NCBI RefSeq assembly: GCF_016820655.1
Contig: NZ_WSFT01000016.1
Span: 1-64,000 of the forward strand
Direction: 5' to 3'
Origin: Anaeromonas frigoriresistens
Lineage (GTDB): Bacteria; Bacillota; Clostridia; Tissierellales; SIT17
Length of the DNA stretch: 64,000 nucleotides
Below the pieces are notes generated by a model that saw only the letters and a program-made list of their open reading frames with translations, was not told the DNA's origin and did not search any database. Below are positions 7,420 through 16,980 of this stretch, in pieces. Positions within the stretch are counted from its first letter, which is position 1. Each line of letters opens with the position of its first letter. Both the position numbers and the translations under genes were made by a program.

Positions 7420-9768
7420 TTATTCAGTAATCAAATCCTTTGGTGAAATACTAGCAATTTTTTTTGTGGGTATAAGAGTAGCTATTAATGCTATTACACA
7501 ATATAGTAAGACAATCAATATACCTTGACTGTGGATAAAACTTACTGGTAATTTAATTGATCTATATGGCGTTACAGCAAACATAGTCGTCATTACTTTA
7601 TCTATAGTCAACAAACATAGAATATATCCAGCGAAGACTCCCATCACTGTCAATGTTAATGACTTAACTATTAGTAAAATCCTCATTTGTTTATTGCTAA
7701 AGCCTGTGGCTTTTAATATTCCATATACCTTTGTTGATTTACTAATGTCAATAAGAGTCCAATTAAATATAATAATTCCACATACAATTAAGAAAATACC
7801 TAGTATCATATTGGTTACTAATGGTAGTGTTTTTACTGTGTTAATTATCTGTAGTGAATCACTATCATATTCGGATACAGCCACCTCATTTCCCAATACA
7901 CCAACAACATTTGCTTCTATTTCTTCCATTATAACATTTTCTGTACTCATATATAACCAATAAAATCCATTTTCAATGTCTAAATCTGAAGGAATGTTTT
8001 TTTCAACAGTCACATAGGATAATCCTGAATGCATAACTGATTCATATATTCCTGTAATTAAATATTTTTTATCTTTACTTGTATTTTTAATTACGATATA
8101 ATCTCCAATTGTTTTACCAGCCTTCTGTGATACTAGTGAACTGATAACAATTTCATTACTATTAACTGGTCCTCTACCTTCTACTAATACAATGGTGTTT
8201 TTATCTAAATCACCATATAGAGTTGCACCTAACAAAGGAATATTTTCCCTTCCATCTTTAGAGAGGGTACTAACCGATAATTCTTTTGTATTAAATACTG
8301 CACTTTCAACACTTTCGATGCCCTCTAGTTTATTTATAACTTCTGTAATGGATTTGTTACTAGAATCAGTTACTGAAACCTCTCCTGCCGTAATACCTAT
8401 TAAATATTTTGAGAAATGTCTAGGATTTGACATAGATCCAGAAATATTACTAATTGTCAAACTCACAAATGCAATAATCATTATAGAAACTATACTTACC
8501 ACTGTCTTTCTTTTATCCATAAGTATTTGCTTTATAGCTAGAACAAAACTTAATGGAGCTTTTTGTAATTGAGATACACTGAACTTGGATCTTTTTACTT
8601 TATTCTGTGGCATACCGTATTTTATAGCTTGAATTGGCTTAATTTTATTTGCTTTACTGGCAGTGAGAAATACAAATAATAGCAATAATACCAATATTAT
8701 TCCTATAGTAATAAAGAAATACTGACCTAAGGTAGTATTAGCCCGAACCTTCATATCTCTTGTTAATATTTCTTCTAACATATTTCTTACTGGAACTCCT
8801 AATAATGCGCCGAGAGATGATGCAATTATGCCAATTATTATATACATATATATAAAGATTTGCATAATTTGCTTCTTACTATATCCAATTACTTTTCTTA
8901 CTCCTATAGTTTTATACTGCTGTAAAATTTGATTTCTAATTGTAACCCGTATAATAAATATAACAATGATAAACATAAAAATTGATACTAATAATAAAGC
9001 TGATGCAATAATATTTCCAATCATATTATAGGCAGCATTAATATCTGAATATTTTATAAAGGATGGTTGGACCTTATTAAGCATATAAGTACCAAAGTCC
9101 TTTTTAAAAACCTTTTCTTTTTCAGTACTAAAATCTTTATATTTAATACCTAATAATGTTATATTTGAACTAATATTCTTTTCTTCAAAAAAATCCTCAG
9201 CTACAAAACACCTAAAGGGGGACATAAATCCATTGTTAAATTGGGGGTCCACAACAAGTTTAGCCACTATAAGTTCATAGATGTTATTATCCAAATTAAC
9301 CTTTAATGTATCTCCAACTTCTATTTCATTATTACTAGCAAAATTATTTGGTATATATATCTCATTACCATTTGGTTCTGTAGCTATTTCATTTTCATCA
9401 ATATATACTATATCTTGTTTGCTATCTTCTATAAATTCTGTTAATAATATGGTATTATTAACTTTTTCATCATCTTTCATATATTCAACATTAACATCGT
9501 AGGAGCTAAACTCGCTGACACTCTTTACCGTGTTATAATCCTCGACCCACCTTTTGATGTCATCTACATCACTTACACTAGAGTCTAAATATAACAAACT
9601 CTCTGATGCATTCGCCCGACTATACATCTCATCAAATGGAGCTGTTTGATTAATTAAAGATAATCCTATATATATCAATAATGATGTCAGCATAATTATT
9701 AACCCAATTAGAAAGCTTTGCATTTTCTTTCTTCTTAACATAGCTATTGCTGATTTTAATCCAATCAT
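7420..9768 (-). CDS. FtsX/MacB-type ABC transporter permease (782 aa)
   Basis: Two FtsX-type membrane blocks are visible: residues about 250-375 and 655-780, each with three hydrophobic helices. Each is preceded by an N-terminal helix (about 18-40 and 415-440) and a large soluble extracytoplasmic domain (about 45-245 and 445-645). That makes an 8-helix, internally duplicated permease. It pairs with the ATPase encoded four bases upstream. The layout resembles mechanotransmitter-type exporters used for antimicrobial peptide defence or lipoprotein/cell-wall work. It lacks the 10-helix BceB plan. Ribosome site AGGGGTGG before ATG 9768. Substrate unknown. Confidence 0.85.
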   Translation of the reverse strand: MIGLKSAIAMLRRKKMQSFLIGLIIMLTSLLIYIGLSLINQTAPFDEMYSRANASESLLYLDSSVSDVDDIKRWVEDYNTVKSVSEFSSYDVNVEYMKDDEKVNNTILLTEFIEDSKQDIVYIDENEIATEPNGNEIYIPNNFASNNEIEVGDTLKVNLDNNIYELIVAKLVVDPQFNNGFMSPFRCFVAEDFFEEKNISSNITLLGIKYKDFSTEKEKVFKKDFGTYMLNKVQPSFIKYSDINAAYNMIGNIIASALLLVSIFMFIIVIFIIRVTIRNQILQQYKTIGVRKVIGYSKKQIMQIFIYMYIIIGIIASSLGALLGVPVRNMLEEILTRDMKVRANTTLGQYFFITIGIILVLLLLFVFLTASKANKIKPIQAIKYGMPQNKVKRSKFSVSQLQKAPLSFVLAIKQILMDKRKTVVSIVSIMIIAFVSLTISNISGSMSNPRHFSKYLIGITAGEVSVTDSSNKSITEVINKLEGIESVESAVFNTKELSVSTLSKDGRENIPLLGATLYGDLDKNTIVLVEGRGPVNSNEIVISSLVSQKAGKTIGDYIVIKNTSKDKKYLITGIYESVMHSGLSYVTVEKNIPSDLDIENGFYWLYMSTENVIMEEIEANVVGVLGNEVAVSEYDSDSLQIINTVKTLPLVTNMILGIFLIVCGIIIFNWTLIDISKSTKVYGILKATGFSNKQMRILLIVKSLTLTVMGVFAGYILCLLTIDKVMTTMFAVTPYRSIKLPVSFIHSQGILIVLLYCVIALIATLIPTKKIASISPKDLITE

Positions 9769-9772
9769 AATA

Positions 9773-10531
9773 TTACCACCCCTTACTCATAATAAAGTCA
9801 AATATATATTTTTCCCTCTCTTCCAAGCTATCAACCATAAACTGATCTAGATTTAATTCTCCATCGATCTTACCATCCTTAATATAAAGAATTCTATTAC
9901 CTCTACATGCAGCTTTTAAGTCATGGGTAACCATCAATATTGTTTGACCTGAACCATTAATATTTGATAGCAAATCTAAAGCCTGTTTGCTTTGTTTAGC
10001 ATTAAGAGCCCCTGTGGGTTCATCCGCAAATACTATATTTGGATTATTAATTAGACTTCTAGCAATGGCTACACGCTGTTTTTGTCCTCCTGATAATTGT
10101 GAAGGATATTTATTTTTATGTTCTATCATATCGATTTTTTCTAGCAATTCATCTGTGTTCCTGTGGACTTCTTTTCGATTTTTTGTTCCTAAATATCCTG
10201 TTATAATAATATTTTCATATACTGAAAAATCATCTATAAGATTTGGCTCTTGAAATACAAATCCAATTTGATTTCTTCTAATATCTATCATTTTATTCTC
10301 TTTCAAATTATCAATTCTTTTTTCATTTAAATACATTTCTCCAGATGTAATATCATCTATACCACTTAACAAATACAATAGTGTAGATTTACCTGCCCCT
10401 GAAGTCCCCATAATAACTGTAAAATCCCCTTGATAAACCTCAACATCTAAGTTCCTTATAACATTAGCTGATACTTCTCCATTAGTAAATGTTTTACAAA
10501 GACTTTTCCCTTCTAATACAATTGATTTCAT
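9773..10531 (-). CDS. ABC transporter ATP-binding protein (LolD/MacB/BceA-like)
   Basis: 252 aa nucleotide-binding subunit: Walker A GTSGAGKST (about residue 40), Q-loop FVFQEPNLID, signature LSGGQKQRVAIA, Walker B NIVFADEPTG, the D-loop GALN and H-loop VTHD. The DEPTGALN motif is typical of the class that drives FtsX-type permeases. It is the first gene of an ATPase-permease-regulator-kinase operon, with spacings of 4, about 15 and -11 bases. The ribosome site is GAGGGGAA about ten bases before the ATG. The 5' region to 10700 is AT-rich and I could not settle on a promoter in it. Confidence 0.93.
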   Translation of the reverse strand: MKSIVLEGKSLCKTFTNGEVSANVIRNLDVEVYQGDFTVIMGTSGAGKSTLLYLLSGIDDITSGEMYLNEKRIDNLKENKMIDIRRNQIGFVFQEPNLIDDFSVYENIIITGYLGTKNRKEVHRNTDELLEKIDMIEHKNKYPSQLSGGQKQRVAIARSLINNPNIVFADEPTGALNAKQSKQALDLLSNINGSGQTILMVTHDLKAACRGNRILYIKDGKIDGELNLDQFMVDSLEEREKYIFDFIMSKGW

Positions 10532-10727
10532 TTTTCCATTCCCCTCTACTTTTCAATAAATAATATTTATTAATTTTTATTTTTCAGAATCTTTATATAA
10601 GATTTATTATCCTTTTGATAAACTTCATTATCTGTTATCTATATAGTAATATAAGGATGACCTTTAAATCCTTAACTATTTATTAACTGATTATTAAAGA
10701 ATCATGAAATGCTATTAATATATAAAT

Positions 10728-10756
10728 AAAAAAACCTCAAACTTACTCGTCTGAGG
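10728..10756 (-). terminator. Intrinsic terminator downstream of the M24 peptidase gene
   Basis: On the minus strand CCTCAGAC (10756-10749) pairs with GTTTGAGG (10742-10735), with one G-U pair, and is followed by seven T. It shares the CCTCAGA/TTTGAGG theme with the palindromes at 387 and 3091. Confidence 0.75.
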
Positions 10757-10774
10757 GAAAATCTATTTTTATTG

Positions 10775-10803
10775 GAAGCAAAAAGATCCGTCTTCTTTGC
10801 TTC
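10775..10803 (-). terminator. Hairpin abutting the stop codon of the M24 peptidase
   Basis: Arms GAAGCAAA (10775-10782) and TTTGCTTC (10796-10803) enclose a loop with GATCCGTCTTC. The arm reaches the TAG stop (10805-10803). It looks like a diverged copy of the hairpin at 5300-5332 and sits directly ahead of the stronger terminator at 10728. Confidence 0.5.
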
Positions 10804-11879
10804 TATCCTATTATTTCTAGTTCCTTGTTAGCTTTATTGAGAACTTCACATCCATCTTCTGTTACCAAGACAAGATCTTCTATTCTCACTCCAACCTTCC
10901 CCGGGATATATATTCCTGGTTCAATTGAAAATATCATTCCAGGTTCTAACACATCAGTGTTTACAGAGGATACATCTCCAAAGTCATGAACTTCTATTCC
11001 TATAGAATGCCCCGTCCTATGGGTAAAATACTCTCCATATCCCATTGACTCTATATAATCTCTTGCAGCAAGGTCTATATCACAGAATCTAACTCCTGGT
11101 TTAACTTTAGCTATAGCTTTTTTGTTTGCTTCTAAAACTATATTAAATACTTCTTTAGACTTTTCATCTACTTCTTTAAAGAATACTGTTCTAGTCATGT
11201 CAGAACAATATGAATCCTTTACACAACCTATATCTAATATAATACTGTCACCCTTCTTTGGCGTACTAAGTCCATTTTCATGGTGAGGATTTGCAGCATT
11301 TGGTCCATAGGCTATTATAGGATTAAATGAGAAGCCTTCAGCTCCAATCTCTTTATATATAGAAAGTAAAACTTGAGTCATATCTTTTTCAGTATATCCT
11401 TCAAGAACTGCCTCTTTTAGTTTCTCAATTGCCATATCATTTAACCTTGATGTATTTCTCATTAGCTCTATTTCTTCACTATCCTTTATCATTCTAGCTC
11501 TATCTACTATGAAAGATCCATTAACATAAGCCCTTGCTCCATTAAGTTCCATAAGTCTTATAAGAAAACTAGAAGGCCAGTTTTTATCTATTCCAACAGT
11601 CTGGTCATTCATTAAGCTCTCAGAAAGAATTTTTACGCAATCATCAGTATCATCAAAGGAAACTATTTCTACCCCTAGGTCTTCCCTTATAGGGAATAGT
11701 TTATTTACAAATAATTTGTGACCTCCCTTAGTGTTTAAATAAAGAGCAAGCATCCTTTCCCCTGGATGTATCCACTCTCCTGCAAGATAAAATATAGAAG
11801 CTGGATCCGAAATTATAAGTTGATTTAGATTATTATCTTTCATTGATTTAAGTACTTTATTTAGTCTATTAGATTTCAA
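10803..11879 (-). CDS. M24-family aminopeptidase, probable Xaa-Pro peptidase
   Basis: 358 aa. A creatinase-like N-domain (1-120) precedes the pita-bread metal domain. The metal ligands are readable as Asp and Asp in [16 protein letters not shown], His in [13 protein letters not shown], Glu in SIEPGIYI and Glu in [12 protein letters not shown]. It should remove N-terminal residues before proline from peptides in the cytosol. The start codon is TTG at 11879-11877, supported by AAGGAGG seven bases upstream; no nearby ATG has a ribosome site. It is followed by two hairpins. The 276-base gap upstream (11880-12155) shows no gene or clear element. Confidence 0.88.
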   Translation of the reverse strand: MKSNRLNKVLKSMKDNNLNQLIISDPASIFYLAGEWIHPGERMLALYLNTKGGHKLFVNKLFPIREDLGVEIVSFDDTDDCVKILSESLMNDQTVGIDKNWPSSFLIRLMELNGARAYVNGSFIVDRARMIKDSEEIELMRNTSRLNDMAIEKLKEAVLEGYTEKDMTQVLLSIYKEIGAEGFSFNPIIAYGPNAANPHHENGLSTPKKGDSIILDIGCVKDSYCSDMTRTVFFKEVDEKSKEVFNIVLEANKKAIAKVKPGVRFCDIDLAARDYIESMGYGEYFTHRTGHSIGIEVHDFGDVSSVNTDVLEPGMIFSIEPGIYIPGKVGVRIEDLVLVTEDGCEVLNKANKELEIIG

Positions 11880-12155
11880 TGTTATTCCTCCTTCTTTTTT
11901 CTAATTATTATTTTAAAATTAATACAATACGATACTACTTATATTAATATTAAAGCTATTTATTTACATATTCTGATTTTTAATAAATATTATCTATCAT
12001 TTATACTATACTTTATCATCATATTTATATGCAAGAACTAGGCAAATTATTTTTACTTTTCATAAGAAAAAACATTAGAAAAAGACTAGCTATTGATGTT
12101 AATATCCTATTTAATAAAACTAATACATTATAGTAATAAACTAGTTGTCACAATC

Positions 12156-13046
12156 TTATTTATGTATCCACTCAGTTGCTGTTGCAAATGGTCTAAGTCC
12201 AATATTATAGTAAAATTGTTGTGATGAGCCTACTAAAATTTTCTTTGCCCCCAGTTCTCCAACACGACGAATGCCTTCTATAACTGCAGCCTTACCTAAT
12301 CCCATTTTTCTATAATCAGGATCTGTTGCCACAGGTTCTATAACTGCATAGTCCCCCTCCTCATCGTACCACATTCCACAATAAGAAACAAAATTACCAT
12401 CTGGAGCTACCACAGCTACTTTTAAATTCAAGTCTACATTAGGACGTTTCATCTGATTATTTCCTTCTTCTTCTGTCTCTTTTGAAAAGGTAAATTCTCC
12501 TTCTCCATTTAATTCATGATTAAATCCTTTCCATAAAACACGGTAGTATTGATATAGGTCATACGTATCCTTCATAGTAGTAATTTTAAATCCTTCTGGT
12601 AAAGAATAATCTGTAGATGTTTTATCTAAATAAAAAATAGCATCACTTTCTTTATCCTCAGTAGCCACAAATCCAAGCTCAGCAGCGATATCTTGAAAAT
12701 ACCTATCTGAATCTGAAATCACTACACCAAACTTTCCATCTTTAAATAAATTATCTTTTGCATATAATAGCATATCTTTTTTTAAGTACTCATATTCTGG
12801 AAAAGACAAGCAATATGCAGTACCAGGTTGAACATCAAATGTGGCTATACCTACTATCTTATTAGAATCCTCCCATAAACCAATCTTTCCTACTGAATTC
12901 TTATCTAAGTAACCATGGGTTATCATCCAATCCCATCTCGCATAGGTAAATTCCCTATAACCTAAATTTATAAAAAAATCTCTTACTTTAAAATAATCAT
13001 CTGTAATACCTGCTTTCGAGGTATAATTTCTAAATTTAATAGACAT
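12156..13046 (-). CDS. GNAT-family N-acetyltransferase (296 aa)
   Basis: The C-terminal half (about 150-296) shows a GNAT fold: VAVVAPDGNFVSYCGMW, then AVIEPVATDPDYRKMGLGKAAVIEGIRRV, where R-K-x-G-L-G-K-A is the acetyl-CoA pyrophosphate loop, ending in YYNIGLRPF. The N-terminal half may be a second, degenerate GNAT-like domain. An acetyl-CoA-dependent transfer to an amine is expected; the substrate is unknown. ATGs occur at 13052 and 13046. AGGGGG is 2 bases from the first and 8 from the second, so I chose 13046. It stands alone between two gaps. Confidence 0.8.
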   Translation of the reverse strand: MSIKFRNYTSKAGITDDYFKVRDFFINLGYREFTYARWDWMITHGYLDKNSVGKIGLWEDSNKIVGIATFDVQPGTAYCLSFPEYEYLKKDMLLYAKDNLFKDGKFGVVISDSDRYFQDIAAELGFVATEDKESDAIFYLDKTSTDYSLPEGFKITTMKDTYDLYQYYRVLWKGFNHELNGEGEFTFSKETEEEGNNQMKRPNVDLNLKVAVVAPDGNFVSYCGMWYDEEGDYAVIEPVATDPDYRKMGLGKAAVIEGIRRVGELGAKKILVGSSQQFYYNIGLRPFATATEWIHK

Positions 13047-13179
13047 AAGCATATCCCCCTTTATTGCTATTATAAACTTATATCAATCTAATAAAAATAC
13101 CAACTTTATATATAATTTTTCTTTACCCAAACATAACAAGAGCTTTAAAATAACCATTCTGATAATATTAAAAAATAAA

Positions 13180-13210
13180 AAAGCAGAAAGAACTAACCCT
13201 TCTACTTTTA
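13180..13210 (-). terminator. Intrinsic terminator of the mevalonate operon, overlapping the mvaK2 stop
   Basis: On the minus strand AAAAGTAGAA pairs with TTCTGCTTTT (one G-U pair) around a loop GGGTTAGTTC, followed by T-rich sequence. The 5' arm begins in the TAA stop of mvaK2. It is related to the hairpins at 5300 and 10775. Confidence 0.75.
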
Positions 13211-14320
13211 CGTCTCCTTTACTATTGAAATACCTTTTTTTGATATACTTAAATTTAATGGACTAATATTAACTGCCTTCCATGCTCTATATAACTCTTC
13301 TTTTTGATTATCACTTTTCAGAAAAGCAATTCCACAGTCTCCTCCTCCAGCTCCTGATGATTTGCCACTTCCAAATGCTTCAGCAATATCACATAAAGTT
13401 TTTAGTTCGGCTGTTTCGATAGTAATACCGGTCATTTCATCAAGTTTTTGAAGTGTTTTCCTATTTTGTGCTAAACTATTGATGGCCTCTTTACAATCAT
13501 TTTTCTCAAAACTATTAATCAATTGTTCTACTGAAATATAGCTTTCCCTTAGAAACCCATTGTAATCATCTATATTACTATCACGAAAATTTTTAACCCT
13601 CTTGATCATAGGTGCTGTTGCTGCTGCTTCCTTTGTCCATCCAACAACTAATTCAAGGGATGATGGAGGAGTTAATGACTTGATCACCAAATTAGGCCAG
13701 GATGTATATATCAGCTCTATTATACCTTTACCTTCCTCTAACTCATTTAATATCCACTCTGAACTAAAAGCAGTATACTCAAGCCAACCTCCATAAACAG
13801 CTGCAGCAATATCAGCTCCTGAACCATTTCCTTGAGTTTTTAAATGTGCAATAGCAGAAAGTTTAAAAATTTGTTCTTTTATAGGATATTCACCCTCTTC
13901 AGTATGGTACCTTAAAACAGCAGAAATAACAGCGACCACAATAGCTGCACTAGAGCCAAGTCCATATTTTTTCCCTGTCAAAGGATCATTAAGTTCACTT
14001 TTAATTTGTATCTTAAAGGGTTGAAGTTTTACTGATTTTTCTTGTAAAAATCTTATCGCCACCGTAATGGAATTTTGGATAAATTTCAATCGTGAATCTG
14101 ATACACCAAACTGTATCCTTTCATCATTCATTTCCCATGTAATACCTTCTATTTTCCACTGGGGAATAGAAATCTGATTTTTTTTATCTGGTTCTATATA
14201 AGCAGTTACATAACGATCTACAGCTATAACCACTGACTTCTGCTTAGGTTCTAGTACAGCATACTCACCAGCAATCATTAGCTTTCCTGGAATTTTCACA
14301 CTATAGCTTGAATAGGTCAT
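13208..14320 (-). CDS. mvaK2: Phosphomevalonate kinase
   Basis: GHMP kinase, 370 aa, converting 5-phosphomevalonate to 5-diphosphomevalonate with ATP. Seen: an N-terminal VKIPGKLMIAGEYAVL motif (residues 8-23), the phosphate-binding loop KKYGLGSSAAIVVA near 130, a TQGNGSGADIAAA segment near 170 and the C-terminal GKSSGAGGGDCGIAF near 335. Those blocks and the length fit bacterial type MvaK2. It is the last gene of the fni-mvk-mvaD-X-tctA-mvaK2 operon, starting 19 bases after the permease stop with AAGGAGAGG as ribosome site. The kinase is separated from its pathway partners by two membrane-protein genes. Confidence 0.92.
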   Translation of the reverse strand: MTYSSYSVKIPGKLMIAGEYAVLEPKQKSVVIAVDRYVTAYIEPDKKNQISIPQWKIEGITWEMNDERIQFGVSDSRLKFIQNSITVAIRFLQEKSVKLQPFKIQIKSELNDPLTGKKYGLGSSAAIVVAVISAVLRYHTEEGEYPIKEQIFKLSAIAHLKTQGNGSGADIAAAVYGGWLEYTAFSSEWILNELEEGKGIIELIYTSWPNLVIKSLTPPSSLELVVGWTKEAAATAPMIKRVKNFRDSNIDDYNGFLRESYISVEQLINSFEKNDCKEAINSLAQNRKTLQKLDEMTGITIETAELKTLCDIAEAFGSGKSSGAGGGDCGIAFLKSDNQKEELYRAWKAVNISPLNLSISKKGISIVKET

Positions 14321-14338
14321 TACTATTCCTCTCCTTAA

Positions 14339-15697
14339 CTATAAAATCGATAACATTTTAATAATCCATGGTGCTGAATATAAAGTCATAAATAGAACAC
14401 CATAATTAACTCCCAATCTAAATAATACCCCTGATACAATCCCTATTAAAAGAACACCAGCGATATTAATCCATCCTGCATCTATAAAAGCTAACAATAA
14501 TACTAAACTAAAAAATAGACCTAACATTGCTTCATGGGGTATTCTTTTAAACACAAAGGTACAAATTTCCTGGGAATACTTAACTGCAATATAGAATGTA
14601 AAGACTGAAGCAATCACAGCTCCAATAAGAGTTGCCCAAACAAAATCTGAAGTTGATAATAGATGGTGCATATTATTCTCTAAGTTATAAACCGGTGGAG
14701 CATTAAATAACGGATTAGCTGGTCCAATAGCCATAGGTGATAAGGGTATCCCTAAAGCAATAAGTGGAATTAATGTTCCAGAAATATAGGTTGCCTGAGC
14801 TAAGGCTTCCATGGTAGATACTGCAATTGATGCCTTCTCAACTGGGTCCTTTGTACCGCTAGCAAACAACTCTCCAAAGAAAGTAGTCATACCAACAGGA
14901 CTTAATATAAAGGTAACAGATCCAATAAGGGAAGCTAATGCACTATAACCAACCTCTTTCTTTGTTAAAATCTTAAATGGATTTGGAAATTTATTGATTT
15001 TATCTCCCTTTTTTAAATAAATTGTTTTCTTATCAAATCGTGGCATACTGTCTCTTTTATCTTTATTTAACATTTCAAATAAGGTTAAAATCACAGGGCC
15101 AATAGTAATACCTAAGAAAAAAGAAATAAATACATTAGTTCCTTCTGGTACTACTCCAATTCCCCAATACATATAACGAAGTCCTTGAATTAATATTGCA
15201 AAGGGTAGTATTGAAGCTAGGGCTATCCATCTTTTCTTACTCATGAGGGCTAATAATACAGCCCCAATAAAAAACACTGGATCTCCATACTTTTTAATAA
15301 CCATTGCAAAGGGAATCAAGGCTTGAGCTAGAAATAAACTTACTGGTATAGAAATAATAGTTCCTATAATAGCTCCTGAAGCAATTTTTCGAATACTAGT
15401 GTCTGTTAGACCATTTTTTTTCAAGATCATAGCATGTTCTACCATCGGCGTAGACATAACACCAGCAGGAATCCCTGCTATTGAAACAGGAACTGCATCA
15501 ATCAATTTACATGCTATAATAGCTGAAATAAAGAAGGCCAGTATTACAGCAGGCTGTATTCCTGATAAAACTAATACTAAAGTTATTGGTGCTATAGTTG
15601 CAGTTTCATCTGCTCCTGGAGCAGCACCAATAATAGTATACATAACCGCTGCAATAGCAGCGGCAATAATCATCTGTAAAATTAAACTAATATCCAT
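14339..15697 (-). CDS. TctA-like permease embedded in the mevalonate operon (452 aa)
   Basis: Very hydrophobic protein with roughly 11-12 membrane helices. It contains TctA/DUF112-type features: an early GAAPGADETATIAP loop (TctA proteins have a G-x-x-PG motif here), IPAGVMSTPMVEHAM around residues 78-95, and a second-half repeat with GIPLSPMAIGPANPLF near 320-335. TctA is the large subunit of tripartite carboxylate transporters. No periplasmic binding protein (TctC) gene is in the window. It begins one base after the stop of the 89-aa gene and ends 19 bases before mvaK2, so it is cotranscribed with lower-pathway enzymes. I infer a transported carboxylate related to the pathway, mevalonate being the obvious candidate. 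Family assignment is by eye. Confidence 0.7.
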   Translation of the reverse strand: MDISLILQMIIAAAIAAVMYTIIGAAPGADETATIAPITLVLVLSGIQPAVILAFFISAIIACKLIDAVPVSIAGIPAGVMSTPMVEHAMILKKNGLTDTSIRKIASGAIIGTIISIPVSLFLAQALIPFAMVIKKYGDPVFFIGAVLLALMSKKRWIALASILPFAILIQGLRYMYWGIGVVPEGTNVFISFFLGITIGPVILTLFEMLNKDKRDSMPRFDKKTIYLKKGDKINKFPNPFKILTKKEVGYSALASLIGSVTFILSPVGMTTFFGELFASGTKDPVEKASIAVSTMEALAQATYISGTLIPLIALGIPLSPMAIGPANPLFNAPPVYNLENNMHHLLSTSDFVWATLIGAVIASVFTFYIAVKYSQEICTFVFKRIPHEAMLGLFFSLVLLLAFIDAGWINIAGVLLIGIVSGVLFRLGVNYGVLFMTLYSAPWIIKMLSIL

Positions 15698-15698
15698 A

Positions 15699-15968
15699 TT
15701 AATCCTCCTGATTTGCTTCTATAAATAACCTTTTAGGTTTAATAAAAATAGTACAGATAATAAATCCAATAATTGCACCAGTTAAACCAAAAAATAGTGG
15801 CTTAGGAGGTTCTTGAGGTGCAATGAAATATCCTCCAAGGGTTGTACTACTACAAACAATAAGAGATATAACCAGATGTTTAATGTTGACTATATCCTCC
15901 CAAATTTCAATATTCTCTTTTAAATCCATTCTCTCACTTTCTTCTAGTGACTCATGTATTATATTCAT
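15699..15968 (-). CDS. Small 2-TM protein preceding the TctA-like permease (89 aa)
   Basis: The first 28 residues are charged and polar, then helices at about 30-48 and 60-78 and a short basic end (KPKRLF). The ribosome site GGAG is 8 bases before ATG 15968. Its stop is separated from the permease ATG by one base, implying tight coupling. In position it mimics TctB, the small membrane subunit of tripartite transporters, but TctB usually has four helices and about 150 residues, so this would be a reduced partner. I do not recognise a family beyond that. Confidence 0.6.
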   Translation of the reverse strand: MNIIHESLEESERMDLKENIEIWEDIVNIKHLVISLIVCSSTTLGGYFIAPQEPPKPLFFGLTGAIIGFIICTIFIKPKRLFIEANQED

Positions 15969-15993
15969 TCACTCAACTCCTATATTTAAATTT

Positions 15994-16968
15994 TTATAAA
16001 TAGGTAATTCCTTCACCTGGATGACAAGTAATAACCTCTTTAACAGAAGGTAGGCTTAATAAAGATTCATAAATACGCTTCTCGTCAGTTGGCAAACAAA
16101 GAACCTTTACATTTGGACCAGCATCTATAGTAAGATAAACAGGAATACCAGATAGCCTTAGACTTTGAATATAATGAATTACCTCCATCGTTCCACTTTG
16201 CCAATACAAAACTGGAGGTTCAGCTCCTAACATGGTAGCATGCATTTTTAATGCATTCCCTTCAACTACTTCTCCAAGTCTTTCAAAATCCTGTGCATTT
16301 ATTGCTTCTCTTACCATTACCAAATCTTTTTCTACAGTACTTAGCCAGCCAGAATAAAAAGGAGAAGTCTCAATTGTACGTTTCATTCCTTCTCTACTTG
16401 ATACATTTTTTTCTTTCGAAGCTACAACAACTGATAATATACTAATATTCCAATCCTTTTCTGATAATAGTGGTTTAGCAAAGGAATCTTGTCCATCTTT
16501 TTGTATTCCCTTTTGCCACTCTACAAATCCTCCATAGATAGAACGACTAGCAGATCCTGACCCTTGACGAGCTAGAATTGATATATCTTTCTTATCTAAA
16601 TCTAAATTAAGAGATTTCGATGCTGCAGCTGCTAAGGCAGCAAATCCAGATGCAGAGGAAGCAAACCCTGCAGCTGTAGGTACTTTATTTTCCGAAATAA
16701 TTTCTGCATGTAAGTTAGTTCCTGTCCTTTTTCTTATGCGATCAAGAAATCTAGAAACCTTATCTCTCTCACTATTACTTTCTATATTCTTGTTTAAAAT
16801 AAAAATATCACTATCCAGTTTTTCTTTGAATTCTACAGTAGTTATAGTATAAAACTTATCAAGAGTAATAGATATACTACTATTCATAGGTAAAAACAAG
16901 TTCTCATCACGTTTTCCCCAATATTTTATCAATGCAATATTGGTATTTGCTTTTGCTGTAGCTTTCAT
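15994..16968 (-). CDS. mvaD: Diphosphomevalonate decarboxylase
   Basis: GHMP-type enzyme of 324 aa, forming isopentenyl diphosphate from 5-diphosphomevalonate with ATP and loss of CO2. Diagnostic motifs: ALIKYWGKRDENLFLPMNSSIS (residues 12-33), VPTAAGFASSASGFAALA (ATP loop, about 105-122), RQGSGSASRSIYGGFVEW (about 140-157) and TIDAGPNVKVL near 285, which carries the catalytic Asp. The ribosome site AGGAGG is 8 bases before the ATG. It follows mvk by 12 bases and precedes the 89-aa membrane protein by 25 bases. Confidence 0.95.
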   Translation of the reverse strand: MKATAKANTNIALIKYWGKRDENLFLPMNSSISITLDKFYTITTVEFKEKLDSDIFILNKNIESNSERDKVSRFLDRIRKRTGTNLHAEIISENKVPTAAGFASSASGFAALAAAASKSLNLDLDKKDISILARQGSGSASRSIYGGFVEWQKGIQKDGQDSFAKPLLSEKDWNISILSVVVASKEKNVSSREGMKRTIETSPFYSGWLSTVEKDLVMVREAINAQDFERLGEVVEGNALKMHATMLGAEPPVLYWQSGTMEVIHYIQSLRLSGIPVYLTIDAGPNVKVLCLPTDEKRIYESLLSLPSVKEVITCHPGEGITYL

Positions 16969-16980
16969 TTACTTATCCTC

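Noticed and set aside
5331-10531. Calling the transporter/two-component operon a BceRSAB bacitracin system
   Set aside because: The permease has two large external domains and an 8-helix MacB-like plan, and the kinase has a long external domain. BceB has ten helices and BceS almost no external domain.
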